A stretch of 64,000 bases of DNA from Chamaecrista fasciculata (GCA_003254925.1 QANZ01007272.1:50798-114797); one strand, 5' to 3'. Numbered from the stretch's first letter, positions 32,800-46,602 are shown. Notes: generated by a model from the sequence alone, not told the origin. Program-made: numbers and translations.

Positions 32800-33352
32800 T
32801 ATTTGCTGATGGCCCCAACTGGATAGAGAAAATACTCATTAAAAAATAACATGTAACTCTGAATTCATTATATTTGAACTTGAAATGAGAGAGATATGAT
32901 CACATATTCAATAGTTTGGGACCAATTTGAGAAATTATGAAAATATATAAGACCAATCTAAAACAAATGGAACATTTATGACCAATTTGAAATCTACCCC
33001 ATACATTTAGGACCAATTTGAGGTTTTGGCTAAAAAAAATCAGTTTCATCTACCCCATACATTTATGACTGGTCAAAATCTACCCCATACATTTGGTCAA
33101 AATCTACCCCATACATTTGGTACCAATTTGAGCTAAGAATAAACCTCTATTGTATTCTACTGGTTTGATCGAGAAGAATAAAAACTTTAGAAACTCAAAC
33201 TATTTTAAGCACAAAAAGAAAAATATGGGTTTATAAATATGCGCTTAGTGGAAGCTTTATTGAACACAAAAATTGAAAGGAAGATAATCAATCTATATAT
33301 ATTCTATATATATGTGTTCTAAAGAAAAGGAAAAGAAAAAAAGAAAAAGAAA
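32800..33352. repeat. Dispersed repeat, copy A (matches 59549-60105)
   Basis: Starts directly after the N at 32799 with atttgctgatggccccaact and stays nearly identical to 59549-60105 until a purine run (aaaagaaaaagaaaaa). Differences are a few substitutions and small indels. No coding potential. Confidence 0.85.
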
Positions 33353-33488
33353 AATAAAACTCACTATAATCTGATAAAAGTGAATGGCTCCAAAATGTAA
33401 TCTTGGTAAAAGCTGTTATAGTCCCATCTATATGAGGATTAGTTGCCATAAATTGCTAGAACATTAGGTATGGAAACAAAGCATTTCA
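33353..33488. repeat. 135-bp copy of XS-gene intron sequence
   Basis: From aaataaaactcactataatc to gcatttcag this matches 35606-35743, which lies in intron 2 of the XS gene just upstream of exon 3. There is one substitution (agctgtt/agttgtt). It abuts dispersed repeat copy A. Confidence 0.85.
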
Positions 33489-35211
33489 GAACAAATGCAC
33501 AAAGAAACTCAAGTACTGAATTGCATATTTACTGAAAAGATTCTGATATACAAAGATTCGGAAGTTTACCATCATCTCAAAATTTGTGTGGGGTAATAAA
33601 AAATCACTTACACAAATATAAAATAAAACACTCAATGGGAAAAAATAATACACAAATTTCTACAGACATCCGCGAAAGGAAAAGGCATTGCCAGTCATAA
33701 AATGATTTCATTAATATTTGAAAATAGTGATATTTTTTAGTCCAAAATATTACCAAGTCATAATCTACTAGAACAATCATTCACCATGTACAAAGAAACA
33801 AACATGCACTCCAAAAAATTTACCTCACAATAGAAATACCTCTTAAAAGGTCAGGAATCTTCATATTTGAATCACTTGAGAATTTGCATATAAAGTAATA
33901 AATAATTACTTTTAATACATTGAATTTTTTTCAATGTTGGAGAGAGGAAAAGGAAGAAATAAATTAAAGCTCCGGGGGTCAAATTCTCTGCACATAGTCA
34001 TAGCCCTAAATGTAATTACCTACCGATATATCATCTTGCAGGTCACTTCTGCTTCGCTAATTCTATATATTATAGAGATGATTAAACAGAGTATCATTCA
34101 ATTAACAATAGTTTATGGGCAAACTTCAATAACTTGAAATTTTGATTCCAAAGTTCAGGTAATTACACCTTACCACTCTCTAAAACAGAAAATAATAAAT
34201 AGAATGGATGAAATCTTCAACGTCCCCCAACCTGACCTGAATTTAAGTAGTAATAATAATGACAAGAGGGTTAACAAACATCCTACCATCACAAACTTCT
34301 CCTTCCACCCTATAACATCACATATAATTAAAACAGATTGTTTCAATTAAAATACAAAATAAAAGAAACTATAATGAATAAATTGATAACTCAATTAGAT
34401 GAAGATTTTGGCCCAGTTCGTTTGCGTTTTGATTATAATCTGTTCTGATTATAATCATAATAAACACGTTCGTTTACGTTTTTTTTCTGATCAAATTATA
34501 ATCATGATTTTTTTATAATCAAACACACTCAATTACATTTATACCCCTATACATATACCTACAATTACCTATATTCTAATACAATCAATCACCCATCACA
34601 AGGGCAAAAGAATTATTTCCCTCAATAATGGACCAGTTTATAATTAAATCAAATTTGTGTTGGCCTAAATTGTTATTTTTCCCCTTCCTTCTTCTCTTCC
34701 TTTTGTTCTCTCTCGTCTCTCTCTCCTCCAAAATCCAAACACCATATATATGTAGACATATCAGAAGAGTCTCACTGAAGAGCGCGTTGATGAGTAAACT
34801 AAATCCCCCTATCTTTTGCCAAAGGGTGGATCAATATAAGTTTTGGAAAACTAAACTAGAGGCAAACTGTTCTATTTAACTCTTTTAGCCCACGACCTAC
34901 CCTATGAATCTTTGACTTTTATTCCAGAGTGTCAGATTGGTGGAGGCAATCGGAATCATTGGCCTAATGTGCCAAATGTTCTATGGTAATACAAGAACAA
35001 TTTGAAGACAGCAAAACTACTACAGAATCATCAAGAAACAATAATTTAAATAACAGCATTGCAGCCTCCTAATATACCATTAGTAACAGTCAGCTAAAAA
35101 TTACATTAAGCTTTCATCATCTTCAGGACTAAATGCAATAAGATTTCATCCAAAACCAATCCACATATCTTTTAAGTACACTGTTATTACCTTTGTATTT
35201 TCATCCAGAAA
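33489..35211. other. XS gene 3' flank with a Harbinger-like end
   Basis: 34414-34620 begins ggcccagttcgtttgcgttt and resembles the left ~210 bp of the Harbinger-type element at 6609; no matching right end was found, so it is a partial copy. The rest is AT-rich and includes the probable XS 3' UTR next to 35211. Open frames 33934 and 34628 are not supported. Confidence 0.45.
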
Positions 35212-38200
35212 CTACGTGGATGGTGATTTGTATTCTCTCCTGCTCTCTATGCCCACCTTCTTCCTAGTGTCAAAGTCAACTTTGTCAAGGTCAAAAGCAG
35301 TCCCCAGATAGCCATACAAGACCCTCCTCTTGTCTCCTTTCTTCTCATCCGCCTTTACTAGGTTTGGATTGTTCTCATCATCTTTTCCTAATATTACAGG
35401 CTGCATACGAGCCCACGCATTGCGTCCGTGATTTTCCTTTTCAAAGTGCTCAGCAAGCCGAATGGCTTCCTGAATGCCAGATGGGTCCCCAGCAAACTTA
35501 ACCAACGTCATGCCCAAATGACCATCTCTTCCATATAATGACTTTGATTTGCCACCCACAATTCCAAGCTCTGGAAAACCACGAACATCAAATGGCAAAA
35601 ATACAGTAAAATAAAACTCACTATAATCTGATAAAAGTGAATGGCTCCAAAATGTAATCTTGGTAAAAGTTGTTATAGTCCCATCTATATGAGGATTAGT
35701 TGCCATAAATTGCTAGAACATTAGGTATGGAAACAAAGCATTTCAGATTCTTCAAGAAAAAAATTCCAGGCAGAAAATATATGCCTTTTGTCAAGTAAAA
35801 CTTTCAGTAGACCCAGATGGAGGGAGAAAAGGGAAAAGCAGAGAGGAGTAAGAAAGAAAATGATGGCACTATAGTATGGAATGTATCAGTATATGGAGGA
35901 AGCTAAAGTACGGAGATCGATTCAAGCAACCTTATCCATATTTCCATCCACAAGCATAGAGGCTTTATCCACTGTGACACCAGATATTAATTCTTAAATT
36001 TTTGTTGCTAAAAGCACTAACAAAGTTTAGGCAAAAATTCTAACAGATTAATAACATCAGAGTAACTAGCTAAGACACTCTGATGGTGAAAATTCACACC
36101 AGCTCTCAAAAGAAAATAAAATAAGACAGGCAAGCTAAACCCAGGGATGAGCAAGGTGGCTATCACCTTATTCTCATGGCATTATATATCAAATCACTCA
36201 GAAAGTAAAATAGAATTAATAAACAATACAAAACTGAATCAGAATGCCGAAACGTCAAAACTCTCCCCCTTATAACTCCCTTGTTTTAAGGAAAGAGGAG
36301 TAATATTGAATTGACAACAAAATGCAATCAAGCTATGAAATTAATTCGAAGTTTCACCATCCCAAAATACATGCACTCACGGGAAATAGAAAAATAGTAA
36401 ATTATCAAGCACAATGCTTTGAAATGAAGAAACATCACAGGATAAAAGTATACCCATCAACATGTCCACGTGTGCATGAACGCACAAGTGCAAAAACATA
36501 GGCCCTAGAAGTTATACAAAGTAATAAACCCAAGATAGAGAGACCTATGCATAAGCAAGAAAGCAATATGTAAGGGATTTCATTAGGAAAAAACAAATCA
36601 ACTTCAAATTTTAAGTTCATAAATGTTTCATTGAAAGCCTTTCTGCCAGACAAGGGAATGAATGGTTTCTTTGACAGATTCAATGATTGGCATGCCTTCT
36701 TCCCCCAGACGAGGCTGTCCGCTTTAAACTTAAAGTACAAGAAACTTAAAAGGCAATGGTTATTACAATGACAATTCACACACGTACAGCTTCAAAAATT
36801 AGATGCCTTGGGTTCCCTATCTTCAACTAAACAAGTTCGCACCACTATCCTGTATCTAAAAAGTCTTGTGATATTGTACCCAAAAAAAAAAGTCTTGTGA
36901 TAGTCTTCAACTTCCTCCCTCATTTACCTGACCTAGGAGCTCAATGTTCATTAATCTAAATAGAAATAAAGATAGCCAGAAAATCAACATAGCATTTGCA
37001 TTCCAACACCGCAGAAGCACCATCATTAATTACAAAGCCAATCAAGGTTAGCAGGTGGTTTGACTACAGATCAAATTGATTAATACCTAAATGAAGAACA
37101 TCCTAACTAATCTAAAGTTGAATAAATCATATATCTGTATATATATACACATATATATAATTCCCAATAATCTTATGAAACCAAATCCATAAGGATAAAT
37201 AAAAGAAAACTTTGAAGGAAAAAAAAAAAACCCAGTTAACATGTATGGTGAAATCTAAATAACAGATGAAGCTAAAGGTCAACAGAGATAAAGTAAACTG
37301 AATTCCAATCATATGAAAACACATGATTTTGAAGATAAAAGGAGCATGCTGCAATTTTCTCAACCATCGTTTCAACTTCCATATGAGTATCTAGTGCCTC
37401 CAAGTTTTTCTAAGCTAGTCTAACTTTCATGTTACAATATATTACTATATAATCAAAATGACTCTTTATCTCGTCGTCTATATAAAACCAATACACAGTA
37501 TTGTGCAAAAGTTCATCCTAAACCAAAGGTTAGCAAATACTAAAATATTGCAACCTAACAATCCTACAAAAATGCAAAGAACAGCACAAGTGTTTCCAAT
37601 AGAAACGGCTGTCAAGTACCAACTTAGCATGCATGCAAATAATTTTATAGAATTTTGTCTGACCAAAGTGAAAGACATAGAAACAGAAGATAGTTGAATG
37701 GAGGGACGCACTGTACCTCTAATTTTACTATCCATTATTTTGTTTCCCAAGCCCTCCATGCGACCATCTCTACCCTTTCCAGTAATTGTGTTATGAATAA
37801 TCACCAAAGGTGGCCACAAGATCAGATCATCCTGGTTTGCTGCTGCTTCATCAGCAGGTAGGAACTGATATGCCTTTGAGTTATCAGGAGGCTTTGAGAA
37901 GTTCCAACCCATTAAAATACACAGAGCCTTGTGTAAGCCCAAATGGTCAACACGCAAATCAGCATTATCTGAGTTGTAGGTGTGCATAATGAGAGCATGC
38001 ATATCTGGAAAATCTTTAGAAGACCTGAAAGTTGGAATATCAAGGGCGTTGAATAATATATTTCAGGTTTTCATCCCAGAACCAGCCAATGAGTCTAAAA
38101 TAGAAAAAGGACAAAGGCAGTCACCACTTTCAATATTCATCCACGCCAAAGATGTTTTATGTCCTAATCAAAGATCATCTACTTTCTAAGTTGCATAAAA

Positions 38201-41200
38201 GAACCAACTGTAAAACAATGCTCTAGAAGAAGGGGGAGCACAAACCCAAAGTTACAATTTAGCACTATAACACAGCTTGCTGATAAATGTTCAAAATGCC
38301 TACATTTTAAAGGACGGAGCTATCAGAGTAAACAGATACCTTTAAATTGCATAACTCTGACTGGAACAACTTATTCACATACAATGAAACAGAGCACAAA
38401 GTTGGTCCTGTATTTTGAGCAGCATAGGCATAACATAGAAACACTTGCATAGCATACAAAAGTCTCCAATAGTAAGTACCCTAACCAAGAATCTAGAGAG
38501 AACCGCAATGTTCCAACAAAGAATTCTCAACAATGCTGGGTTGAGGTATTACATAGAGATCATCATCTGAGTGCACAAAAATCATGATGCCAAAGGACTC
38601 AACGTGAAGGAAATTCCCACAGGATCACAATAATGCATGATCTCACTTTATAAGGCAATATTTATGGTCCCAAATCAGCAATAATAGGTATCACCATACT
38701 AAACGACATCAATGCTGTCGAAACAATTTGATCATTCTCCACCCTAATAAACACAAATTCACAGATGAATCTGCAATTTTTGTGATCTTCCTCAGCTCAT
38801 TTAGTAACTACTTATACTTACTTAAACTCAACAAACTATTCAAATAAATTCTCGTTTTGGAAAAACACCATATTCATGAACAAGACAAATGATGCTAATA
38901 ACAAGAGAAAGCCAGGAAAGAAATTGAGAGGGAGGAAAGAAGGATGAGACTCTAATCAGAAACTCAGTGACTTTGATTTTAATTCTTATATTAACCAGTC
39001 AAACAGATATGGTCAAGCCAAATTCTTCACTGGTTGATATCATGAGGGGGAAAACAGGAGAACCAAATAGCAGCATCACCCCCACAAATGAATTATACCA
39101 GTACAGCAGCACCTAATCTTACATATCATTGGTAGCCAATAGTGTCTCAGTGCTAGATGCCTAGATTAAATGTTCATGAGTTCATCCAAAACAGCAAAAC
39201 ATAGCACAGTACTCCAGCACTTGAAAACAATTGCGTGGGTGCTTAAATATACAAACAAATAAGTCCCTAAAATGTTGGTTGTTAAGCATATGATAAACAA
39301 AACAAAGCCAAAAGAAACAAAGTATAAACTAGAAAGTGAGTTCAAAACGGGAAAACAGTGAAACCACAAGCCAAGAAGGCCCAGAAAAACCTACCACTAA
39401 TCATAATAATCAAAGTAGAGATCCTTCACTGATAAAAATCAATGTGAAGGTAGACCAGATTCACAAGCAAACGTCTAGCAAGATCTAATTATAAGATCAA
39501 CTGGTTATTTCAAATCAGAAAGGCTTTAATTACATAGACTCAAGACCTTCCATCATGACAGCACAACCCAACCATATGAAACATGATACCAAGAAAAATA
39601 ATAAATCCTAGATTATAACTTAGAATAAACCAAACAATAGCACAAATTGATCATTTAATGTTAACAAACTCAACACCTTGGTACCTTGAAATTAATAGAA
39701 AATATATATAAAAATGAACATCCATCCCATATTATAGATCAAAGACAAAAGGAGCCATATAGTGGTGAATTTTGACAACACGTCACCAATCAAACATTAT
39801 ATAAATAACAAGAGAAACCAATTGAGGCTTCTGGCAAATGAAGATTTCTATGGTAGCATAATTTACACTTCTATGGGTAAACCAAGAAATGGCAGTAACT
39901 CACTTTTCCCGGTAAAATAACAAGTAACTCACATTGACTCGGCTGTAGCAGTAATCAATATAGTATGGTTCAAACATGGGAATTTCCCACCTCTCCCCTA
40001 CTAAACAAATGACTGGAGATATTGAATTATATATAGAACAGAGATGTAAAGACTTCACAGTTTATAATAAATAACAACTCAGACACGGGTAGCTTCAGTC
40101 ACATTGTAAATATAGTAATGTGACTAGCACAACAAGAAGAAGACATGTTGTCTTTATTAATGACATAAAGCTCTCCTATATTAGAAGGTACAATGGCTGT
40201 AAAATTTCGTAAGAGCTCCATAAACATGGAAATAGATGCAACCAAAGCCAGTGAGCAACACATCAAATATAAAAAACATGCAAAAATGTCAGTTATGTAC
40301 AAACTGACAATAGACAGGAAAGGAATATCATTCAAGAGGTCAGACTTTCTCCCAAAACTCCCCCATTGTTTTCCTACCCCACCCACAATACTAAAGCACT
40401 ACTTATATACTCCCTGACACATTGCACTCCAACAACCATGCCAAAACCATTATGCTAAATGCTACTGTGCATTCTCCCTTGTCTGTATTATCCAGCCCAG
40501 CTCTCTTTTTCTTCTTTCTTTCATACATTTTGGTCCCATTTAAATTGGGCTCATACTCCACTCCAGCTGACTCAACCAAAATTATGCTCCTTATATTCCT
40601 CCTTACATAAGTCTTGATTACCTCAGGCCCATCACAATATGAACCATTTAAATATAAAAGCTAAGCAAATACACCAGACAATAGTGTAAAGGAGCATTCA
40701 GAAAAGCTGGAAAAGACACTATCGAGAAAACATGAATCATGAAGTCAAGAATATAAACAATTGTACATGAACTTTTAAGGCTTACAATTCTCCTATTACA
40801 TCACTCAATGTTGTTAAGATCGCCTATAAGATCATAGGATCTTGTGTAGGGTTGATTTTGGGTGGGGTTGGAAATGGATTTTGATCTTGCAAGCGATAAC
40901 ATAGGATCATCTTGTAAGATTGCATAATCATACAATCACACCTATCTCACATATATCTCTTCTTTTCTTTCCCTTTTTTTTTTCAACAAAGTCCAAAGGC
41001 AGATAATATCATGGAAGAAGATGAAGATATGGATGAACCTGGTATTAAATGTTTACCAAATTAAAATTTGGTGAATTACAGGTTTTGTTGGTTCATAAAA
41101 AAAGACTTAATAGTTTGAGATATTGTGACATTTTTAATTTAATATTATTTTTCTAAAATAGAGTGATTTTATACTTATTCAAAAGTTTTAGGCTACTACT

Positions 41201-44200
41201 TTATATATAACATAAGTGGTAGGATCTTCTGATCTTACAATTCAATCTATCTTATACCTCATCTAATTATAGGTAAGATCTCGATTTTGAATACATGACA
41301 TCGCCATATTGAAAACCTTCTACCTAATATTCATATCTAGCTTTAAATGAAATTACAACCACAACACCAAAAGTACAGAATTTAATGAAACCAAAGGGAC
41401 ATAAACTTCACTTGGCTGAATTTTCATAGGATAATAGTCTAGAAGACTATCAAAAGAAACGTAATATGAATCGACATGTTTTAGCCTATGGAATAACTAA
41501 TCAAATACTATGACCACCATCTCAAAACTTCTTTAGCGGTACACCGCAAGATATGGGCACAAAACCTACACAACAGGCAGAAAATAATATACATGCACAT
41601 CCAGATTCACAGAAAATAAGTGGAAACTGCAGAATATGTGATAAATTACCAAGTCAATTATGGTATTGGGTACCAGCTACTAAAAATAGCTTATACTAAC
41701 AATGGCTCCCCAGAAGTCCCTTTTGAAATCAAACAAACAGGCCAATAACAGAGGAAGGGAATACATCAGGTATATGTAAGTGTAACTTCATCTAACCTTC
41801 AGAGATCATGTATAGTAGATGATATATATATGATAAGGATACACAGTATGATAAATAAGTGGAAACTGCAGACAGGTGATAAATTACCAAGTCAATTATG
41901 GTATTGGGTACCAGCTACTAAAATTAGATTATACTAACAATGGCTCCCCAGAAGTCCCTTTTGGAATCAAACAAACAGGCCAATAACAGGGGAAGGGAAT
42001 ACATCAGGTATATGTAAGAGTAACTTCATCTAACCTTCAGAGATCAGGTATAATACATGATATATATATGATAAGGATACACAGTATGGCTTGATAAGAC
42101 ACAGCTAAAAGGATCTAGTCAATTCTCAATAATCAGAATACAACATTGCCAAGGATAAATTAGCAGTAGCACAATAAATAAATAAATATGAAAAAGAAGA
42201 GAGTTGCTCACTGCTCACTAGTATGTGAAACAGTGAAAGTGAAACTGCAGACTGACAGATTGCAGATATCAACTTCCTAATCACCTATAAGTCACTCATA
42301 TATATGACTTTCAGATATTTCTGAGTATGAGGACTATAAACAACAACACAATAAGCGCCTTTTCCCACCAGGTGCTATGTCTTTAGTATGGGGACTATAA
42401 ACAACAACAACAACAATGGGGACTATAAATAATGTATAAAATTCCATTTGCAATCCATGGAAGGTGTTGAGACTCTAAAAGGGACCATTTGAACCAACAA
42501 TTGTTTCAAAATCCAAATGTATGCCGACACAGCATCAAACAAGCTCAGAGTAGAATAACAGTGTAAGTATAAAATAAGCATAAATATCCCAGTGATCCTG
42601 ATACAAGTATTCCTTCCAAACCTCTTTTGACTTACTCAAGGAGATTGCCACGTCAGCAAAAGAAGGAAACTACTGGTCATAATCAGAATATTTGAATTAA
42701 AAATAGCAGTTACATAATATAGCAGTTATTTACATATGTTTTATAATAGGGTAAATTGCAATTTGGTACCCTGTGGTTAGGGGCGGTTCCCCTTTGGTAC
42801 CCTGAAAGAAAAATTTTTGCATTGTGGTACCCCGTGGTTTGCTCCGTTAGCGATTTGGTACCCTGAGGTTTTTTTCTGTTAGGATTTAACGGCAAATGTT
42901 AGTTAAAATGTCAAAAATCTCCCAAAAAGTCTTCTCTTATGCGTTTAAGTCCTTTCCCTTTACTAAAAGGGATCAAAACATAAAGAATTAATTATAAAAG
43001 GGTCTTTAGAATTCTAATATTATAGATTTTTCTCCTTTTCATAAGATTTCTTTTGAATAGGTCNAGAACAGACACATAGCAGAATGGGATACGGACACAA
43101 GGATACAGCAATATTTGAATATTTGAATATATATATATGTAAATAAAAGATATGTGACAATATTTTTACAATTCATTACTTAAATTTATAAGAATTTCAA
43201 GATTTTGAATACCTAGGGTGTCTCATATACATTACTTCAATTATAGGTAATATCCCAAAAAAAAAAACATATAAATGGCTCTCAGCCATATTATATATCT
43301 TAATATATTAATTACAAGACTAAAGGAAAAGGCAAATGTTGGCAAGTGCTTACTAAAATAAACAGAATGATTGTGGCCACAAGGATGCAATTTCATCTCC
43401 AAGCAATATCGATGTCAGGTTTCCAAGAGCAATATAAACTTAGCTTCAGAAAAAGAACATACTAAACCACAGTGTAGAGCAACTCAAGAACAAAGAGACC
43501 CAGAGAAGAAAAGTAGAAACAAAAATGGAAATCAAAGATGAAATAAAAGAAGTTGGGAATCAAAATAATAAAAATCCAAATTGAAGGCAAAGATGAAAAG
43601 ATGAATTGACTTAAATAACATATACTGCAGGGCAAAGCAACTCAAAGATGAACAGGCAAAGAGAGGACAAACTTGAAATCAAAGGCAAAACCCAAAGAAA
43701 ACTTGCAGATTCAGAGCAGCAGAAATTATAATCCAGATCACAAGCCCTAAACCCTAACGGTGAGTTCTCAACCCATGGTATCACTGCTATATCAAGCCTC
43801 AATGCCTCATCAGAAAGTGAAGAGCCATATCTCATTCATATACTTTCTGTATCTGCTGCTTGATTTTATCTAAAACAACAAGAAATTTGATAGGCGACAG
43901 TTCTTACACATATGTACGGCAGGTAGATCAGTGTTGGATACCATACCACATAGGGGTGTGCAAAAACGGGCCAACCCGACTAACCCGACCGTAAATATCG
44001 GGTTCTGTCGGGTCGGGTTTATGCGTTCGGGTATAGACGGATCCAGTTTTGTAAAAAAAGTCGGTCTGATCGGGTTTTCGGATTAACCCGTTATAACCCG
44101 ACCCGACCGATTGAACAAAGGGAAAGAGAAATTTTAGATATTTTGAATGAAACTTCTGGAGGAAGTTTTTCAATCTGACTTCTCGGTTTCCAAAGTTATC

Positions 44201-46424
44201 AATCACAACTGTCACCTACTCTTACCTCTCTACTCCTCCACTTACTTTTTTTCGTAAGTCTCTACTCCTCCACTTTCACAATTTTTTTATTTGTACAATC
44301 TTCTGAAATTTGGAATGCCTCTTTCATACTCAGACTCCACAGTATACACTCAACACTAAGTTATTCTCTCACAATTTACAAACACAAAGACACAACACAT
44401 GAACTCATGAAGAACACAACTCTGATTTCTTAATCTCTCTCATGGTGTCCTCTTCCCAATATCCACTCTCATTCGTCTCCGATTTGTCACTCTCGTTCGT
44501 CCCCGATCTCCCACTCTCTGACTTTGTTCGCTCGTCTCTCTCTCACTCTTCAACTCTTGTTCGTCTTTCACTCCGTTTTGTTCATCCACCTCTCACTCTC
44601 GTCTTCGACGGTGAAGAACTGATTTTTTTTTTTTATGTATTGACGGTGAAGAACTGATGATGCAGAAACAAAAAATACAATTTTTTAAATTTTTTTCTTT
44701 AATTTCTTCTCAAAAAATGTTTGGTGTAAGAAAAAGTTTAACCCGTCGGAACCCACCCGAACCCGCCCGTAACCCGAATCAACCCGCACTCATCGGGTTA
44801 GATGGGTTGACGGGCGGGTTCGGATGTCAAAAAATCAACCCGCTATTTGCTATATCAACCGCTCACCCACCTGAACCCGACCGTTGCACACCCCTAATAC
44901 CACACCAGTACTTTGACCATTTTCATCTAAATCAGCATTTCATGGCATCTAACAAGAAAAAAGTGATTCAAGAAACCCCTACCACCCCTCAACCCCAAAA
45001 AAAGGAAAGAGATAACATTAATACCGTAAACAACCAAAGATTCAAACAACTCAAAATACAAGCAAAAATGCATCTTCCAAACTAAAGATTCCCTCTTCAT
45101 TTCTTAACAACCTAAAACTATCATTAAGATCTCAAACACTCTTTGTATCCTTTATCCCAGTTAAATATAAAAATCATATGGATTAGGATCATCAGGCACC
45201 GCTGTAAAGCTACAGCTACATCATATATACAATTAGACTGACACAAATCCTTCTTAAGGAGACAAAAGAGAGGTTCAAAACTCTAGCCATAAACTCCATG
45301 CATCTTTCAACTGTTTTGGGATAAAAGAAAGGACGAGTATGAAACTTGAGCATATACCTAAGCCAAAAAATATGAATCTCCTCACGATATAGAAACAAAA
45401 TTTTCAATGCTAAAAAGTATAGCAACAAATGATACAAAGAAACAAACATTTTTCTATCAAACCTGCCACAAGCAACGCACTGTATCCGCCCTTGCTTTCC
45501 ATCCTCTAAGTAAGTTCTCCTCTGAGCAGCATTTTCATTAACTAACTTAACAAAGTGAAGAAACGCCTTCTTCAGTGCATCCTGATCGACCTCCAAATGT
45601 TTGAGGGTCACGTCATTATTACCAACACCACCACCACTAGACTGTCTAAAACCTGCATTTCCATAAACCCCACCAACCCTCATATACTTGGAAGCTCTGG
45701 ATTCTGAATCTCGTCCAGCAGGGTCCATCAAATCCCGCTTAAAAGGTTCACTAGTCCCCAAAGAAAACTCACCCCTTGTGGGAAACCCATTTGGATTCAC
45801 ATTAGCATCATGCAGAAGCTGCTGCTTTCTTTGTCGAGCAAGTTCATCTCTCTCTACCTCATCACCACCATACTTTCTCTTCCCCGAGCCTTCGACGCCG
45901 CCGCCGCCGCCACGGCCATCGAGGCCGAGCGAGTCCCAGTAATCTTGGTGCCTTCCACTTCCACCACCAAACAGACCCGGATCAAACCCGGGACGAATTG
46001 GCGGGAAAAATCTCCCTGGTGGTGGATCAATTGGGTAATCAGGGGGGAGAGCGAAGTAGGATCTAACGCTACCGTCGGCGAGAACGATCGTGCGGCGTTC
46101 CAACATGTGGAAGCCATACGCCGGCGGCGGAGGCGGATCCGGAAAGGGAAAAGGAGCTCCGGGAGAGGGGATTCGGGCCGAATTGCCTGCGGCGGCGGGG
46201 CTTGGAGTGGGTTTGGTTTTGGGGGATGGAGCAGAAGCAGGATTAGAGGGTTTGGGAGCCTTGGAGTCGCCGGATTTAGGAGCGGACGGCGGAGATTTCT
46301 TCAGGTTTGAGTTGTTGGAGGATTCCCAACGAGATTTCCGGTGAGAAGAGGAGGCCGATGACGACGGCGGCGGCGGCGGTGGCTTCTGGACCGACGACTT
46401 GTTCGGATGGTTTCCTCCGGCCAT
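35212..46424 (-). CDS. XS-domain protein with Pro-rich N-terminus, three exons
   Basis: Exon 1 is 46424-45463 (start MAGGNHPNKSS), exon 2 is 38024-37717 and exon 3 is 35570-35212 (TGA-type stop included). The junctions keep one frame: exon 1 ends in a split Arg codon (GGCAG|GTTTGA) and exon 2 ends one base into the next. Predicted length is 542 aa. Residues 1-110 are Pro/Ser-rich and disordered; LERRTIVLADGSVRSYFALP follows. A C2H2-like finger sits at C316-x2-C319...H330-x4-H335 across the exon 1/2 join. The XS domain spans about 386-500 (LILWPPLVIIHNT; GGKSKSLYGRDGHLG; VKFAGDPSGIQEAIRLAEHF). XS domains occur in SGS3-type plant RNA-silencing proteins and are thought to bind RNA; this protein lacks a visible SGS3 coiled coil. 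An in-frame upstream ATG (46457) exists. Arabidopsis AT3G22430 is the likely counterpart (recall). Confidence 0.9.
40807..41297. mobile_element. gatcttaagatc-type MITE, related to 25070-25678
   Basis: Left tgttgttaagatcgcctata, right taggtaagatctcgattttg; the interior has the same aggatcttgt/caatctatct words. The ends are more diverged than in the GBSS-intron copy. Confidence 0.5.
41615..42091. repeat. Tandem duplication, 2 x ~239 bp, in XS intron 1
   Basis: The unit starting aataagtggaaactgcag at 41615 recurs at 41854; both end in gataaggatacacagtatg. About 96% identical by eye. Confidence 0.9.
42746..42875. mobile_element. Single arm of a ggtaccctgtggt MITE
   Basis: Starts agggtaaattgcaatttggt and repeats ggtaccctgtggt-like words four times. 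No opposite arm before the N at 43064, so it is incomplete or cut by the gap. Confidence 0.6.
43951..44896. mobile_element. Non-autonomous hAT element with 8-bp target duplication
   Basis: Ends TAGGGGTGTGCAA and the inverse TTGCACACCCCTA, flanked by ATACCACA at 43943-43950 and 44897-44904. The sub-terminal regions are full of aacccgaccc-type words on both sides. There is no transposase. The CT-rich interior (44390-44600; tctctcactctcgttcgtcc) may be captured host leader sequence. Frames at 43928-44215, 44442 and 44657 lie inside and are not genes. Confidence 0.9.
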
Positions 46425-46602
46425 CCTCAGAGAAGCGAAAAAAGCACTATCCAACAATTAAGCGCGGAAGTAGAAGTGATCTCGATCATTCAAAAGTAAT
46501 GTCAATTATTCAAGAACGATTTGTTTTAGGAACAGAGATGAATTTCTATGAAATAATGTACAGAAAAAGTTTTCTATTTTACTTATCCCTTCATAATTTG
46601 TA
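46425..46602. promoter_or_regulatory. Probable XS 5' UTR/promoter
   Basis: Short interval between the XS start codon (46424) and a MITE at 46603. It would hold the 5' UTR and proximal promoter on the minus strand. No clear TATA box was picked out. Confidence 0.35.

Larger units (their letters stand above)
38025..45462. other. XS gene intron 1, 7.4 kb, repeat-filled
   Basis: Between the donor at 45462 and the acceptor at 38025 no further XS exon is needed: the protein is continuous across it. It holds a hAT MITE relative (40807-41297), a 239-bp tandem duplication (41615-42091), one MITE arm (42746-42875), a single N (43064) and a complete hAT element (43951-44896). The stretch 38200-40800 shows no gene or sharp repeat. 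Confidence 0.7.

Noticed and set aside
32276..32809. 177-codon plus-strand ORF, Ser/Phe-rich
   Set aside because: Driven by a ~28-bp minisatellite, no domain signal, runs into an N.
37478..37700. Downstream extension of the XS exon 2 frame (TVRPSIQL...)
   Set aside because: It follows a good GT donor at 37716, and the protein continues correctly only in exon 3 at 35570.
45810..46310. 166-codon plus-strand ORF
   Set aside because: It is the antisense shadow of the GC-rich, Pro/Gly-coding first exon of the XS gene.
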